Of a DNA stretch of 64,000 nt, positions 27,449-35,898 are shown in pieces. The stretch is from assembly GCF_018831085.1 (NCBI RefSeq), contig NZ_JAGPNM010000001.1, forward strand, positions 806,001 through 870,000. The letters are read 5' to 3'. The stretch is from Rheinheimera oceanensis (GTDB taxonomy: Bacteria > Pseudomonadota > Gammaproteobacteria > Enterobacterales > Alteromonadaceae). The translations under genes were made by a program, and so were the position numbers. The notes under the pieces are model-generated. The model was not told the DNA's origin and did no database searches. It saw nothing but the letters and a program-made list of their open reading frames with translations. The first letter of the stretch is position 1, and each line of letters opens with the position of its first letter.

Positions 27449-27769
27449 TTACAGTGACATCCGCATTACATCATCAATGCCGCTCAGTACCTTGTTACGC
27501 GCCTGCAGCAGCATAGAGAAACTTAAACTGGCTTTCTGGCTGGCTATCATAGCGCCCACCACATCGTCAGACTGGCCGGTGTCTACTGCCGTCATCATAT
27601 CCGCAGCGATATTCTGCTGCTGATTGATTGAGCGGATCACCTGTGAAAAGTCGCTGCCGATGCCGCTGTCATTATTAGCCGGTGCAACGCGCTCATTACT
27701 GGCAACCTGCTGTAACGCTGTCATCATATCCAGCAGTTGGCTCTGGCTGTTTATTGGTGAAATCATCAT
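27449..27769 (-). CDS. fliE: Lateral flagellar rod-base protein FliE
   Basis: 106 residues. The C-terminal phrase SFSMLLQARNKVLSGIDDVMRM is typical of FliE, which joins the MS-ring to the rod. It is the first structural gene after lafK in this operon, 7 bp downstream of lafK. Confidence 0.95.
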   Translation of the reverse strand: MMISPINSQSQLLDMMTALQQVASNERVAPANNDSGIGSDFSQVIRSINQQQNIAADMMTAVDTGQSDDVVGAMIASQKASLSFSMLLQARNKVLSGIDDVMRMSL

Positions 27770-27776
27770 AAATTCC

Positions 27777-29090
27777 TTAAGAAGCTAATGCGTCTATATC
27801 GACACCATGCTCACGCATAGCAGCTAGTTTGTAGCGCAGGGCGCGGGTACTCACCCCCAGAGCCTGTGCCGTGCGGGTGCGGTGGCCATTAAATTTGTTC
27901 AGTACATCGAGAATGTAATCAAACTCGGCATTTTTCTTACTTTGCTTAAGCAAGCCGGCACAAATAGCAGCAGCCTGCGGGTGGCATTGCGGTAAGTTCA
28001 GATCGGCTATCTGCAGTTCGATGCCGCGCGCCATAACCAGGGCTCGCTGCATGACATTTTCCAGTTCGCGCACATTGCCCGGCCAGTTGTATTGCAACAT
28101 TACGTCGGCCGCGCTGCGGCTTAAACGGTATTTGCCGTTACCGTATTTATTAATAAAAAACTCTGCCAGTGGCAAAATGTCATCACGCCGCTCGCGTAGT
28201 GCCGGCCAGCTTAGTGGTAAAACATCCAGCCGGTAGAATAAGTCTTCGCGAAATAGCCCCTGCTCTACCTGAGTGCGTAAATTTTTATTGCTGGCAGCAA
28301 TAACGCGGATATCCAGCTTAATGCGGTTGTTACTGCCCAGACGTTCTAATTCCCGCTCTTGCAGTACACGTAATAGTTTGGCCTGCAAGGCCAGTGGTAA
28401 CTCAGAAATTTCATCCAGCAAAATGCTGCCGCCGTTGGCGGCTTCAAATTTACCAATTTGCTGGCTGACAGCACCGGTAAAAGCGCCCTTGTTGTAACCA
28501 AACAACATGGCTTCAAGCATATGTTCCGGAATAGCCGCGCAATTAACGGCAATAAAAGGTTTACCGGCGCGGTCTGATGCCTGATGAATAAACTGTGCCA
28601 GCCGTTCTTTACCTGTGCCAGACTCGCCCAGTATCAATACACTGGCTTCAGTTTGCGCGGCCCGGTTTGCCAGCTGCAGGATCTGACGGCTGGCATGCGA
28701 CACGGCTACTAAATCTTTCAGCCCCTTGCTCATGGCCGTAGCGTTACGGATTGAGGTTTTTAACTGCGAGGCAAAAAAAGGTTTAAGTAAATAATCAATA
28801 GCGCCGCTTTGTAAGGTATCAGACGCCAATTCGCTTTGGTCGTTATTTACCATACTGATAATTTGTGCAGCAGGTAGTTTGCGGTAAACCAGTGTTACCA
28901 GATCCGGCAGCGTCATTTGCGGTACACCACTGTCAATAAATACCAGCGCCGGCTGGTAGTCATGGCACAAACTGATTATCTCAGTCACGCAGTGGGTGTG
29001 TAATAAGCGGTACCCTTCTGCACTGATACATTGCTGTATCTCGGCATTGGGTTTTTGTTGATCAATCCATAATACATAAGGTGAATTCAT
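27777..29090 (-). CDS. lafK: LafK-type sigma54 activator of lateral flagella
   Basis: 437 residues: an N-terminal receiver-like domain (about 1-120) with a single acidic residue near the start (LWIDQQ) instead of the usual pair and an Asp in LVFIDSGV; an AAA+ domain (about 130-360) with Walker A GESGTGKE and the sigma54-contact GAFTGA; and a C-terminal Fis-type HTH (about 395-437). This form and its place between motY and fliE match LafK, the master activator of polar-independent lateral flagella in Vibrio. The atypical receiver suggests control other than phosphorylation. A c-di-GMP riboswitch heads this operon. Confidence 0.9.
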   Translation of the reverse strand: MNSPYVLWIDQQKPNAEIQQCISAEGYRLLHTHCVTEIISLCHDYQPALVFIDSGVPQMTLPDLVTLVYRKLPAAQIISMVNNDQSELASDTLQSGAIDYLLKPFFASQLKTSIRNATAMSKGLKDLVAVSHASRQILQLANRAAQTEASVLILGESGTGKERLAQFIHQASDRAGKPFIAVNCAAIPEHMLEAMLFGYNKGAFTGAVSQQIGKFEAANGGSILLDEISELPLALQAKLLRVLQERELERLGSNNRIKLDIRVIAASNKNLRTQVEQGLFREDLFYRLDVLPLSWPALRERRDDILPLAEFFINKYGNGKYRLSRSAADVMLQYNWPGNVRELENVMQRALVMARGIELQIADLNLPQCHPQAAAICAGLLKQSKKNAEFDYILDVLNKFNGHRTRTAQALGVSTRALRYKLAAMREHGVDIDALAS

Positions 29091-29107
29091 GGTTAGTCAG
29101 ATCCTGC

Positions 29108-29962
29108 TCAGGAAGTGGTTCGGATTAACCGGATAGACACCCGGCGATTAGATTGCTCAGCCTTACCCTGGCTGTGCAACAACGGATAACGGTTACCATG
29201 GGCGCGTACTTCCAGCATGCTGGCCTTTACCCCCAGTTCTATCAGTCGGGCAGCCACGTCATCGGCTCTTTCTTTTGACAGCTGCCGGTTAGCCAATGCT
29301 GTGCCAACGTCGTCGGTATGGCCATCAATCAGAATTTTCTTAACAGAAGGATCAAGTTGCAGATAGCGCGCCAGTTTTTGCAATACCGGCAATTGCGTAC
29401 GGTCAACCACACGCTGGCCTGAAGCAAAAACAATGTCGGTGTCGCGGGCCTGCTGCCAGGACAGCGGCGACATTTTTGCCACACAACCACGAAACTGCTC
29501 TACTGCCTCGTGGCCACGCACGCTGGTAAGTAACAACTGTTGCTGCTGCCGGCCATTACCCAGCTCAAACTGTAGCCAGGCTCCGGCCTGCACTTGCTGA
29601 AATAACGGTAATGCGGCCTGTAAGAAGCTTACCCGGCTATCGTGATACAGCTCGGCTATATAAGGCTGGCTTTCCAACTGGATGACGTCAGGTTGCCAAT
29701 CGGCACTGCGGGCGGCGACAGTGGCTTGCTCTAAAGCAGGGTAAGGCTGCGCCAGTTCAACATCAAGCTGCAGCGACTGGCCAGGTTCCAACGCAAAGCT
29801 TACCTGGCCCAGCCCGCTAACCCGCTGCTGCAAACGGCAATGAAAGGCGCTGCTGTCAAGCTGCCACTGCGCCTGCTCGGCTGGCTGGATCAGCACAGTG
29901 CCCGCAATGGCAGTGCCAATTGCAGAGGTGCTGAACCACAAGCTAAGAGAAAACAAAGACAC
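29108..29962 (-). CDS. motY: MotY, lateral flagellar stator-ring protein
   Basis: 284 residues with a signal peptide (1-20) and an OmpA-like peptidoglycan-binding domain (about 165-284, with ILIDGHTDDVGTALANRQLSKERA and NRRVSIRLIR). The N-terminal half is the MotY-specific beta domain that docks on the stator. The start is GTG at 29962 with AGGG about 8 bp before it; the overlapping ATG is out of frame. In Vibrio the lateral motY also precedes lafK. It is the first gene after the riboswitch leader. Confidence 0.92.
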   Translation of the reverse strand: MSLFSLSLWFSTSAIGTAIAGTVLIQPAEQAQWQLDSSAFHCRLQQRVSGLGQVSFALEPGQSLQLDVELAQPYPALEQATVAARSADWQPDVIQLESQPYIAELYHDSRVSFLQAALPLFQQVQAGAWLQFELGNGRQQQQLLLTSVRGHEAVEQFRGCVAKMSPLSWQQARDTDIVFASGQRVVDRTQLPVLQKLARYLQLDPSVKKILIDGHTDDVGTALANRQLSKERADDVAARLIELGVKASMLEVRAHGNRYPLLHSQGKAEQSNRRVSIRLIRTTS

Positions 29963-30021
29963 ATTGATACCCTTTTATTTAACCGCAACCTGTATCGCAA
30001 CGCGATACGCCACTGGCTTAA

Positions 30022-30081
30022 GAAAATAAAAGGAAAACTGCATAGAAAGCGCCCGGCACTGACACGGGCAGCCGCGCAGGC
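30022..30081 (-). promoter_or_regulatory. Possible expression platform of the c-di-GMP riboswitch
   Basis: Downstream of the aptamer on the minus strand lies a GC-rich hairpin (GCCCG / CGGGC with a 9-base loop, enclosed by CTGC / GCAG) followed by a T-rich tract (TTTTCCTTTTATTTTC). It could act as a conditional terminator before motY. The remaining 60 bp to the motY start carry a GTATCGC / GCGATAC repeat. Confidence 0.45.
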
Positions 30082-30111
30082 AGAGACACATCACGAGGAT
30101 GTCGCCAAGCT

Positions 30112-30196
30112 AATGCAACCCCGCTATCGTAACGTTGTTAAACGCCGTAGACCGGTGGCTTTGCGTCCTGCCCTTTCGGTGCAGTTTGCCTTTTAA
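30112..30196 (-). promoter_or_regulatory. Class I cyclic-di-GMP riboswitch (GEMM-I)
   Basis: On the minus strand the aptamer has every conserved part of GEMM-I in order: AAGGCAAAC, a P2 stem CTGC/GCAG capped by a CGAAAG tetraloop, GGACGCAAAGCC then CCGGTCTA, and GATAGCGGGGTT. It aligns base for base in its conserved core with the Vibrio cholerae Vc2 aptamer. It lies 150 bp upstream of motY-lafK-fliEFGHIJ on the same strand, so c-di-GMP should control expression of the lateral flagellar activator LafK and the basal-body genes. Whether binding turns expression off or on cannot be read with certainty. Confidence 0.94.
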
Positions 30197-30259
30197 TTGT
30201 CTTAACTGGCTCATAAAACGTAAAACGATTTATGAACCCAAACTGAATAATATAAAAGA

Positions 30260-30289
30260 TATCTAAATTACCACTCTCTGGCAAGTCAA
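30260..30289 (-). promoter_or_regulatory. motY promoter: Sigma70-type promoter of the riboswitch leader
   Basis: Minus-strand TTGACT (30289-30284), 18-bp spacer and TAGATA (30265-30260). It would start a transcript about 55 nt before the aptamer. No well-spaced sigma54 site was found upstream of motY. The surrounding 300-bp gap (30204-30503) is AT-rich with the palindrome listed below. Confidence 0.5.
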
Positions 30290-30307
30290 ACTTTAAAAAG
30301 ATCTTTC

Positions 30308-30324
30308 ATGATCTTAAAGATCAT
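30308..30324. promoter_or_regulatory. Palindrome upstream of the motY-lafK promoter
   Basis: ATGATCTT-A-AAGATCAT is a perfect inverted repeat, and a second palindrome AAAGATCTTT lies at 30297-30306, both just upstream of the -35. They may be operator sites for an upstream regulator of the lateral flagellar hierarchy; the protein is unknown. Confidence 0.45.
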
Positions 30325-30503
30325 ATGGTTAAAACTACATATTGTTACATATTCAGCCAGTTTTTTGCGGCAACAGCTCAGACCAGATCTTGTTTAAAAC
30401 TGATTAAATATTTACAAAGCCTGCACAACTATCTAAATACATCATTCAGCATACCGCAGCGCTGTGACAACACGATGACAGCCCGGGCCAACAACATATT
30501 ACT

Positions 30504-32576
30504 TTAGCCCAGCGCACCTATTACATTTACCCGTAATGTTTCCGGGATTTCATTATATGAAAGCACTGCCAGCGAGTTTTGTGTAAAAGTACGGGCATAG
30601 CGCGCCAGCAACGGCCGTAATTGTGGCACTACTACTAATGCCGGGGTATGGCCCTGTTGCTGCATCTGGCTGCAGATCAGCGGCATATTGCGCTGAAACT
30701 GGCTTAACAGGTTGGGGGCTACCGGAAAACTGTCTAACGCAACTTTGCCGGCCTGCATTGCCTGGTTAAGCGCACTTTGTAAGGTTTGTTCCAGTTTCTC
30801 ATCCAACGTAAAAGCAGCCAGTTCATCTTTATCACCACTGATCTGCCGCACCAGCGCACGTTGCAGTGCACAGCGCACGTCTGAGGTAAGCAAAATAGGA
30901 TCTTTGGTTACTTCGCTGCTGTCCAGTAAGGTACTGGCAATAGTCAGAATATCGCCCAGGCTCACCTGCTCCCGCAGCATCAGCCGGTACACTTTCAGCT
31001 GCACTGTGGCACTAAGCGCTTTATCCAGTGCTTCTGCCAGTACCGGCGCTACTGCTGCCAACCGCTTATTTAGCTGCTTTACGTCTTCATAAACAAACAG
31101 CTCAGATAAGTTTTCTTTAATAACCTTGCCGGCGTGGGTGGCAATAATGGTCGCCAGATCAACCACCGAATAACCCAGATTCAGTGCCTTGGCGCGGGTA
31201 TTGTTGTCAATCCATACCGCTTCGAGACCGTAGGCCGGATCACGGGTAATTTCACCGTCAAGCTGGCCATAAATTTCGCCGGTGTTAAGTGCCAGCAACT
31301 GCTGCGGGTTTAACCGGCCGCTGGCCAGCGGCACCCCGGCCAGTTTAATACGGTATTCCTGCGGGTTTAGCTGCAGGTTATCGCGTACCCGTACTTCAGG
31401 TAATAAAAAGCCACTTTGCTCTGACAACGTTTTGCGAATACCGCGCAAGGTTTGTACCAGTTCTTCGCCTTTATCTTTATCGGCCAGATACACCAGACGA
31501 AAGCCCAGCTCTATTGATAAACGGTCAATATGTGGAATATCGTCCCAACCCAGTGCTTTCGGCGTTTGCGCTATACTTTCGGTTAACAGCTCTGCCTGAA
31601 CCAACTCGCCCTTATCTACCCGTTGCTGTAAACGCCAGGCAACATATACCAGCGGCAGGCCAAAGCTGATAAAAGCCAGCGCCGGCATACCCGGTACCAG
31701 CCCCAGGATCAACATAATACCGCCGGTGGTCAGTAACACTCTGGGAGAGGCCAGCAACTGCTTGCCAACCTCATCTGACATTTCGCCTTCGTCATTCATC
31801 CGGGTGACGATAATCGCCGCCGCAACGGCCAGCAGTAAAGAGGGGATCTGGGCTACCAGGCCATCACCTATGGTAAGCAAAGCAAAACGCTGAAAGGCTT
31901 CGCCCATGCTCAGGCCATGCTGGAATACCCCGATGCTGATACCACCAAGCAGGTTAATCACCAGAATAATTAAACCGGCAATGGCATCACCACGGACAAA
32001 CTTGGACGCACCATCCATTGAACCGTAAAAATCTGCTTCGCGGGCAACTTCATTACGCCGCTCTTTGGCTTGTTCCGGGCCAATCAGGCCGGCATTCATA
32101 TCTGCATCTATGGCCATTTGCTTGCCGGGTAAAGCATCCAGCGTAAAACGGGCAGCCACTTCTGAAATACGCTCGCCACCTTTGGTGATAACCACAAAGT
32201 TAATCACCATCAGAATAATAAATACCACCATACCAACAACATAGTTGCCGCCAATCACTACCTCACCAAAGGCCTGGATCACCCGGCCGGCAACATCTGA
32301 GCCTTCATGGCCGTGCAACAATACTACCCGGGTAGAAGCAATGTTCAGCGTTAACCGCATCAGCGTTGCCACCAGCAGCACGGTAGGAAATACCGAAAAA
32401 TCCAATGGTTTTTTACTTGAAACGGCTACCAGCAGCACTATGACCGACAGCACTATATTGAAGGTAAACAGCGCGTCCAGCATCCAGGCCGGTAACGGTA
32501 GTACCACCATCGCCAGAATGGCCAGCAGTAATATGGGAATAGCGGTATAAGGTTGGGTAAGAGTACGCCAGTTCAC
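30504..32576 (-). CDS. flhA: Lateral flagellar export gate protein FlhA
   Basis: 690 residues. Eight membrane helices fill about 1-320, including the highly conserved cytosolic loop with GGERISEVAARFTLDALPGKQMAID. The C-terminal cytosolic domain (about 350-690) forms the nonameric ring that docks chaperone-substrate complexes. It is the last gene of the fliT-to-flhA run, 3 bp after flhB. Confidence 0.98.
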   Translation of the reverse strand: MNWRTLTQPYTAIPILLLAILAMVVLPLPAWMLDALFTFNIVLSVIVLLVAVSSKKPLDFSVFPTVLLVATLMRLTLNIASTRVVLLHGHEGSDVAGRVIQAFGEVVIGGNYVVGMVVFIILMVINFVVITKGGERISEVAARFTLDALPGKQMAIDADMNAGLIGPEQAKERRNEVAREADFYGSMDGASKFVRGDAIAGLIILVINLLGGISIGVFQHGLSMGEAFQRFALLTIGDGLVAQIPSLLLAVAAAIIVTRMNDEGEMSDEVGKQLLASPRVLLTTGGIMLILGLVPGMPALAFISFGLPLVYVAWRLQQRVDKGELVQAELLTESIAQTPKALGWDDIPHIDRLSIELGFRLVYLADKDKGEELVQTLRGIRKTLSEQSGFLLPEVRVRDNLQLNPQEYRIKLAGVPLASGRLNPQQLLALNTGEIYGQLDGEITRDPAYGLEAVWIDNNTRAKALNLGYSVVDLATIIATHAGKVIKENLSELFVYEDVKQLNKRLAAVAPVLAEALDKALSATVQLKVYRLMLREQVSLGDILTIASTLLDSSEVTKDPILLTSDVRCALQRALVRQISGDKDELAAFTLDEKLEQTLQSALNQAMQAGKVALDSFPVAPNLLSQFQRNMPLICSQMQQQGHTPALVVVPQLRPLLARYARTFTQNSLAVLSYNEIPETLRVNVIGALG

Positions 32577-32579
32577 TGT

Positions 32580-33731
32580 TTAACTACCTCTGACATTAGC
32601 TTTGTCTAACAACGATTTCGGAATATCCAGCGCCGGCAGCGGTGCCGGTTGCTGGCCACGGCCATGTTTATAGGCTTTTAACTGCATCACGTAGGTCAGT
32701 ACATAGGCTATCGCCGTATACAGGCCTTTAGGCACTTCCTGATCCACGCGGGTAGAATAATAAATAGCCCGCGCCAGCACCGGCACTTCTAGCACTTCTA
32801 TCTGATGACGCTGGCCTACCGCTTTGATCCGCAGCGCCATTTCGTCTATGCCTTTGGCTACCACATAAGGCGCTCTGGCATCTTTTTCGCTATAGCGGAT
32901 GGCCACAGCATAGTGGGTTGGGTTCATTACAATCACATCTGCTTTGGGCACCCGCTCTTCAATGCGCCGGTTGGCCATCTGAAACTGGATCTGCCGGATC
33001 CGGCCTTTGATCTCCGGGCTGCCGTCTGAGGATTTACGCTCTTCTTTTACTTCCTGTTTGGTCATCTTGATCTTGGAAGAAATAGTGTACTGCTGATAGG
33101 GTACATCTATCGCTGCGACTAACAGTAACAAGGTTACCGTGATCATCAGGCTCAGTGACAACAGGCCAAATCCTTCCTGCAACGCGGTTGTCAGATCCAA
33201 TCGTTGCAAAAACAGCAGGCGGGTCCATAACTGGCTGAGAAAGCCATACAAACACCCACCCAATAACAGCACTTTAATGATTGATTTGGCCAGCTCAACC
33301 AGGGCGTTCAGGCTGAACATGCGCGCCAAACCGGTTAGCGGGTTTAACTTATTAAACTTAGGCCCGAGCAGGCTGCCGGAAAATATAAAACCACCGGGCA
33401 TGGCACCAATAATCCACATCGCCAGAAACAACAGCAGCAAAAACGGCATCAGTGCACCAAGCATCTCTAAAAATGCCTGGCCTATTGCCAGAGGCATCAG
33501 TTTATTATTCGCCAGCATTTCCTTATTCAGCTGCATGCTGTTGTGCATTAACTGCATAAACAGCGTAAACAATAACTGAGCAAACCACAGTAAGCCCGCA
33601 ACACCCAGCATTAACAGCACAGCAGTGTTCAACTCTTTTGAGCGTGCAACCTGGCCATCTTTACGGGCTTTTTTCAGCCGTTTCTCGGTGGGTTGTTCGG
33701 TTTTTTCCTGCGCGCTGTTTTGTTCACTCAT
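32580..33731 (-). CDS. flhB: Lateral flagellar export switch protein FlhB
   Basis: 383 residues with four membrane helices in about 30-210 and a cytosolic domain with the self-cleavage motif NPTH (VIVMNPTHYAVAIRY). It switches export specificity from rod/hook to filament subunits together with FliK. The N-terminal EKTEQPTEKRLKKARKDGQV is the family signature. Confidence 0.98.
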   Translation of the reverse strand: MSEQNSAQEKTEQPTEKRLKKARKDGQVARSKELNTAVLLMLGVAGLLWFAQLLFTLFMQLMHNSMQLNKEMLANNKLMPLAIGQAFLEMLGALMPFLLLLFLAMWIIGAMPGGFIFSGSLLGPKFNKLNPLTGLARMFSLNALVELAKSIIKVLLLGGCLYGFLSQLWTRLLFLQRLDLTTALQEGFGLLSLSLMITVTLLLLVAAIDVPYQQYTISSKIKMTKQEVKEERKSSDGSPEIKGRIRQIQFQMANRRIEERVPKADVIVMNPTHYAVAIRYSEKDARAPYVVAKGIDEMALRIKAVGQRHQIEVLEVPVLARAIYYSTRVDQEVPKGLYTAIAYVLTYVMQLKAYKHGRGQQPAPLPALDIPKSLLDKANVRGS

Positions 33732-33734
33732 GGC

Positions 33735-34514
33735 TTACTCCATCAGCAAACGCATGCTACCCAACACATGGCTGGTCAGCGCAGAAAACTGCACACCGGT
33801 TTGGCTTAAGGTTAAAAATACACAAACAAACCCCAGCAGCAGTGTCATTGGAAAACCCAATACAAACAGATTTAACGATGGCGCAGAACGTGTCGCTACA
33901 CCAAAGGTCAGGTTAACCAGCAGCATAGCAATTACCGCAGGTAAGGCTACCAGCAAAGCGGCACCGAACATCCAGCCAAACAATTGCAGCAACACGGTAA
34001 TATTCAGCTGATACAGGCTGGCGCCCACCGGCCACAGGGTAAAACTGTCAACCAGCACCGCCAGCGTCAGTAAATGGCCATTTAAAGAAAAAAACAGCAG
34101 GGCCGACATCACCCAAAATAAATGCCCCAGCAAAGAGGTAGAATCACCGCTGCCGGGGTCCATCATCATCGCCATCGACAAGCCCATCTGCATCGACAGC
34201 ATCAGCCCGGTCAGGGCCAGCACTTCAAACAAAATACGTACTGCCAGCCCCATCATAATGCCAAAGCCAATTTGCTCGAAGGTCATAACCGCTGCATCCA
34301 GCGAAAACGGGTCAACCTGCGGCATTGCGGGTAACGTGGGGCCAACCAGAAAGCTTAAAAACATCGCCAGCAAAATACGCGCACGTGGCGTAACGGCAGG
34401 GTTGTCAAATACCGGCATCGCCCACAACAACGCTGATAAGCGGACAAAAGGCCACCACACGGCGCCAATCCAGCTCATCAGTTCGCCACTTGTCAGCGAA
34501 ATTAACGAATTCAC
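33735..34514 (-). CDS. fliR: Lateral flagellar export gate protein FliR
   Basis: 259 residues, about six membrane helices, with the family pattern RLSALLWAMPVFDNPAVTPRAR near residue 27. FliR is part of the FliPQR export channel. It overlaps fliQ by 4 bp and precedes flhB by 3 bp. Confidence 0.96.
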   Translation of the reverse strand: MNSLISLTSGELMSWIGAVWWPFVRLSALLWAMPVFDNPAVTPRARILLAMFLSFLVGPTLPAMPQVDPFSLDAAVMTFEQIGFGIMMGLAVRILFEVLALTGLMLSMQMGLSMAMMMDPGSGDSTSLLGHLFWVMSALLFFSLNGHLLTLAVLVDSFTLWPVGASLYQLNITVLLQLFGWMFGAALLVALPAVIAMLLVNLTFGVATRSAPSLNLFVLGFPMTLLLGFVCVFLTLSQTGVQFSALTSHVLGSMRLLME

Positions 34515-34780
34515 CCGAATACTCCGGGGATAATCTGGGTCAGGTTAGCAAACCATGTCAGCAGGGTTTTAATCAGCCAGTGGCCGGCAAATACCACCAT
34601 TAACAGCGTTAGCAACATACGCGGTAAAAATGTCAGTGTTTGCTCCTGAATAGACGTAGCCGCCTGAAACACTGCAACCACAATACCCAGAATAAGCCCC
34701 GGTACTATCAGCACCAGCAGCATCTGAATGATGGTATACACTGCCTGAGCAATAAGCTCTGTAGCCTGTTCCGGACTCAT
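34511..34780 (-). CDS. fliQ: Lateral flagellar export gate protein FliQ
   Basis: 89 residues forming a helical hairpin with two membrane segments (about 14-38 and 52-75). The phrase VPGLILGIVVAVFQAATSIQ is typical of FliQ. It lies between fliP and fliR. Confidence 0.96.
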   Translation of the reverse strand: MSPEQATELIAQAVYTIIQMLLVLIVPGLILGIVVAVFQAATSIQEQTLTFLPRMLLTLLMVVFAGHWLIKTLLTWFANLTQIIPGVFG

Positions 34781-34793
34781 AGTCTGGCTCCCG

Positions 34794-35543
34794 TCATGGT
34801 GCCGCTCCGAACGTGGCCGCTAAAGTACCGGCCACCATAGACCAGCCATCTGCCAGCACAAAAATCATTAACTTAAACGGCAGGCTGATAATAAGCGGTG
34901 ACAACATCATCATACCCATCGACATCAGCACACTGGCCACCACCAGATCGATAATCAGAAACGGAATAAACAACATAAAGCCTATCTGAAACGCCGTCGT
35001 CAGCTCACTGAGCACAAAGGCCGGCATCAATACTTCCAACGGCACATCTGCCGCAGCCATAGTGGTAGGCTCTTTGGCAATTAACAGCACCTGATGCAGT
35101 TCATTTTCACGTGTTTGTGCCAGCATAAACTGCCGTAATGGTTGTTCTGCACGTGCCAGGGCTTGCTCAAGCGTCATCTCTTCGGCCTGGTAGGGTTTAA
35201 AGGCATTTTGATAAACGTCCTGCCACACCGGGCGCATAATCAGCAGTGTCAGCATCAAAGAAATGCCAATCAGCACACGGTTCGGCGGGCTTTGTTGCAA
35301 CCCCAGCGCCTGGCGCAATATGGCCAGTACGATCACAATACGGGTAAACGAGGTGAGTACCATCAGCATACCGGGGATCAGACTTAGTGCTGTCATCAGC
35401 AGCACAATTTGCAGCTTTACGCTGTAATCCTGGCCGCCATCTGCATCACGCACTGATAGCAGCGTTAAGTCATTTGCCATTGCTGTACCGCTTAGCAGCA
35501 TAGCTGCCAGCAGCAACAACAAGGTCAACAGCGGCTTACTCAT
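34794..35543 (-). CDS. fliP: Lateral flagellar export gate protein FliP
   Basis: 249 residues from the ATG at 35543, which overlaps fliN by 8 bp; a longer reading from 35597 adds a non-homologous N-terminus. It has a cleavable signal peptide (1-23), then the FliP phrase LSLIPGMLMVLTSFTRIVIVLAILRQALGLQQ across the first core helices. Five FliP subunits build the export channel. Confidence 0.97.
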   Translation of the reverse strand: MSKPLLTLLLLLAAMLLSGTAMANDLTLLSVRDADGGQDYSVKLQIVLLMTALSLIPGMLMVLTSFTRIVIVLAILRQALGLQQSPPNRVLIGISLMLTLLIMRPVWQDVYQNAFKPYQAEEMTLEQALARAEQPLRQFMLAQTRENELHQVLLIAKEPTTMAAADVPLEVLMPAFVLSELTTAFQIGFMLFIPFLIIDLVVASVLMSMGMMMLSPLIISLPFKLMIFVLADGWSMVAGTLAATFGAAP

Positions 35544-35898
35544 GATACTCAGGTGCCGCCTTGCGGTTAACAAACTTAAGGCCATATTTGCCATCAACCA
35601 TCACCACCTCAGCTTTGGCAAACAACACACCATTTACTTTTACATCCAGCGCTTCGCCTACGGCTTTATCCAGCGGCAGCACATCGCCGACACTGGCCCG
35701 GCTAAGCTCGCCCAGCGTAACTTCGGCACTGGCCACTTCTAATGTGACAGTGAGCGGCACATCACGAAACATCGACAAACCATCGCCTGTGGTACCGGCA
35801 CTGTCAGTACCCTGCTCGAAGATATCGTCCATCTCCATCATATCCAGCCCGGCCAAAGCCGCATCCAGACCTTTGCTGTGATTCAGGTTTTCGTTCAT
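35536..35898 (-). CDS. fliN: Lateral flagellar C-ring protein FliN
   Basis: 120 residues. The C-terminal SpoA domain (about 45-118) has VPLTVTLEVASAEVTLGEL, VLPLDKAVGEALDVKVNG and the KYGLKFVNR end. It forms the base of the C-ring with FliM and binds FliH. It overlaps fliM by ATGA. Confidence 0.95.
   Translation of the reverse strand: MNENLNHSKGLDAALAGLDMMEMDDIFEQGTDSAGTTGDGLSMFRDVPLTVTLEVASAEVTLGELSRASVGDVLPLDKAVGEALDVKVNGVLFAKAEVVMVDGKYGLKFVNRKAAPEYHE

Noticed and set aside
29980..30010. Sigma54-like TGGCG...TTGC upstream of motY
   Set aside because: The distance between the GG and GC elements is one base too long and the site lies inside a GTATCGC/GCGATAC repeat.
30325..30507. 60-codon plus-strand open frame upstream of motY
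   Set aside because: No ribosome site, low-complexity AT-rich region containing regulatory palindromes, and it runs into the flhA end; chance frame.
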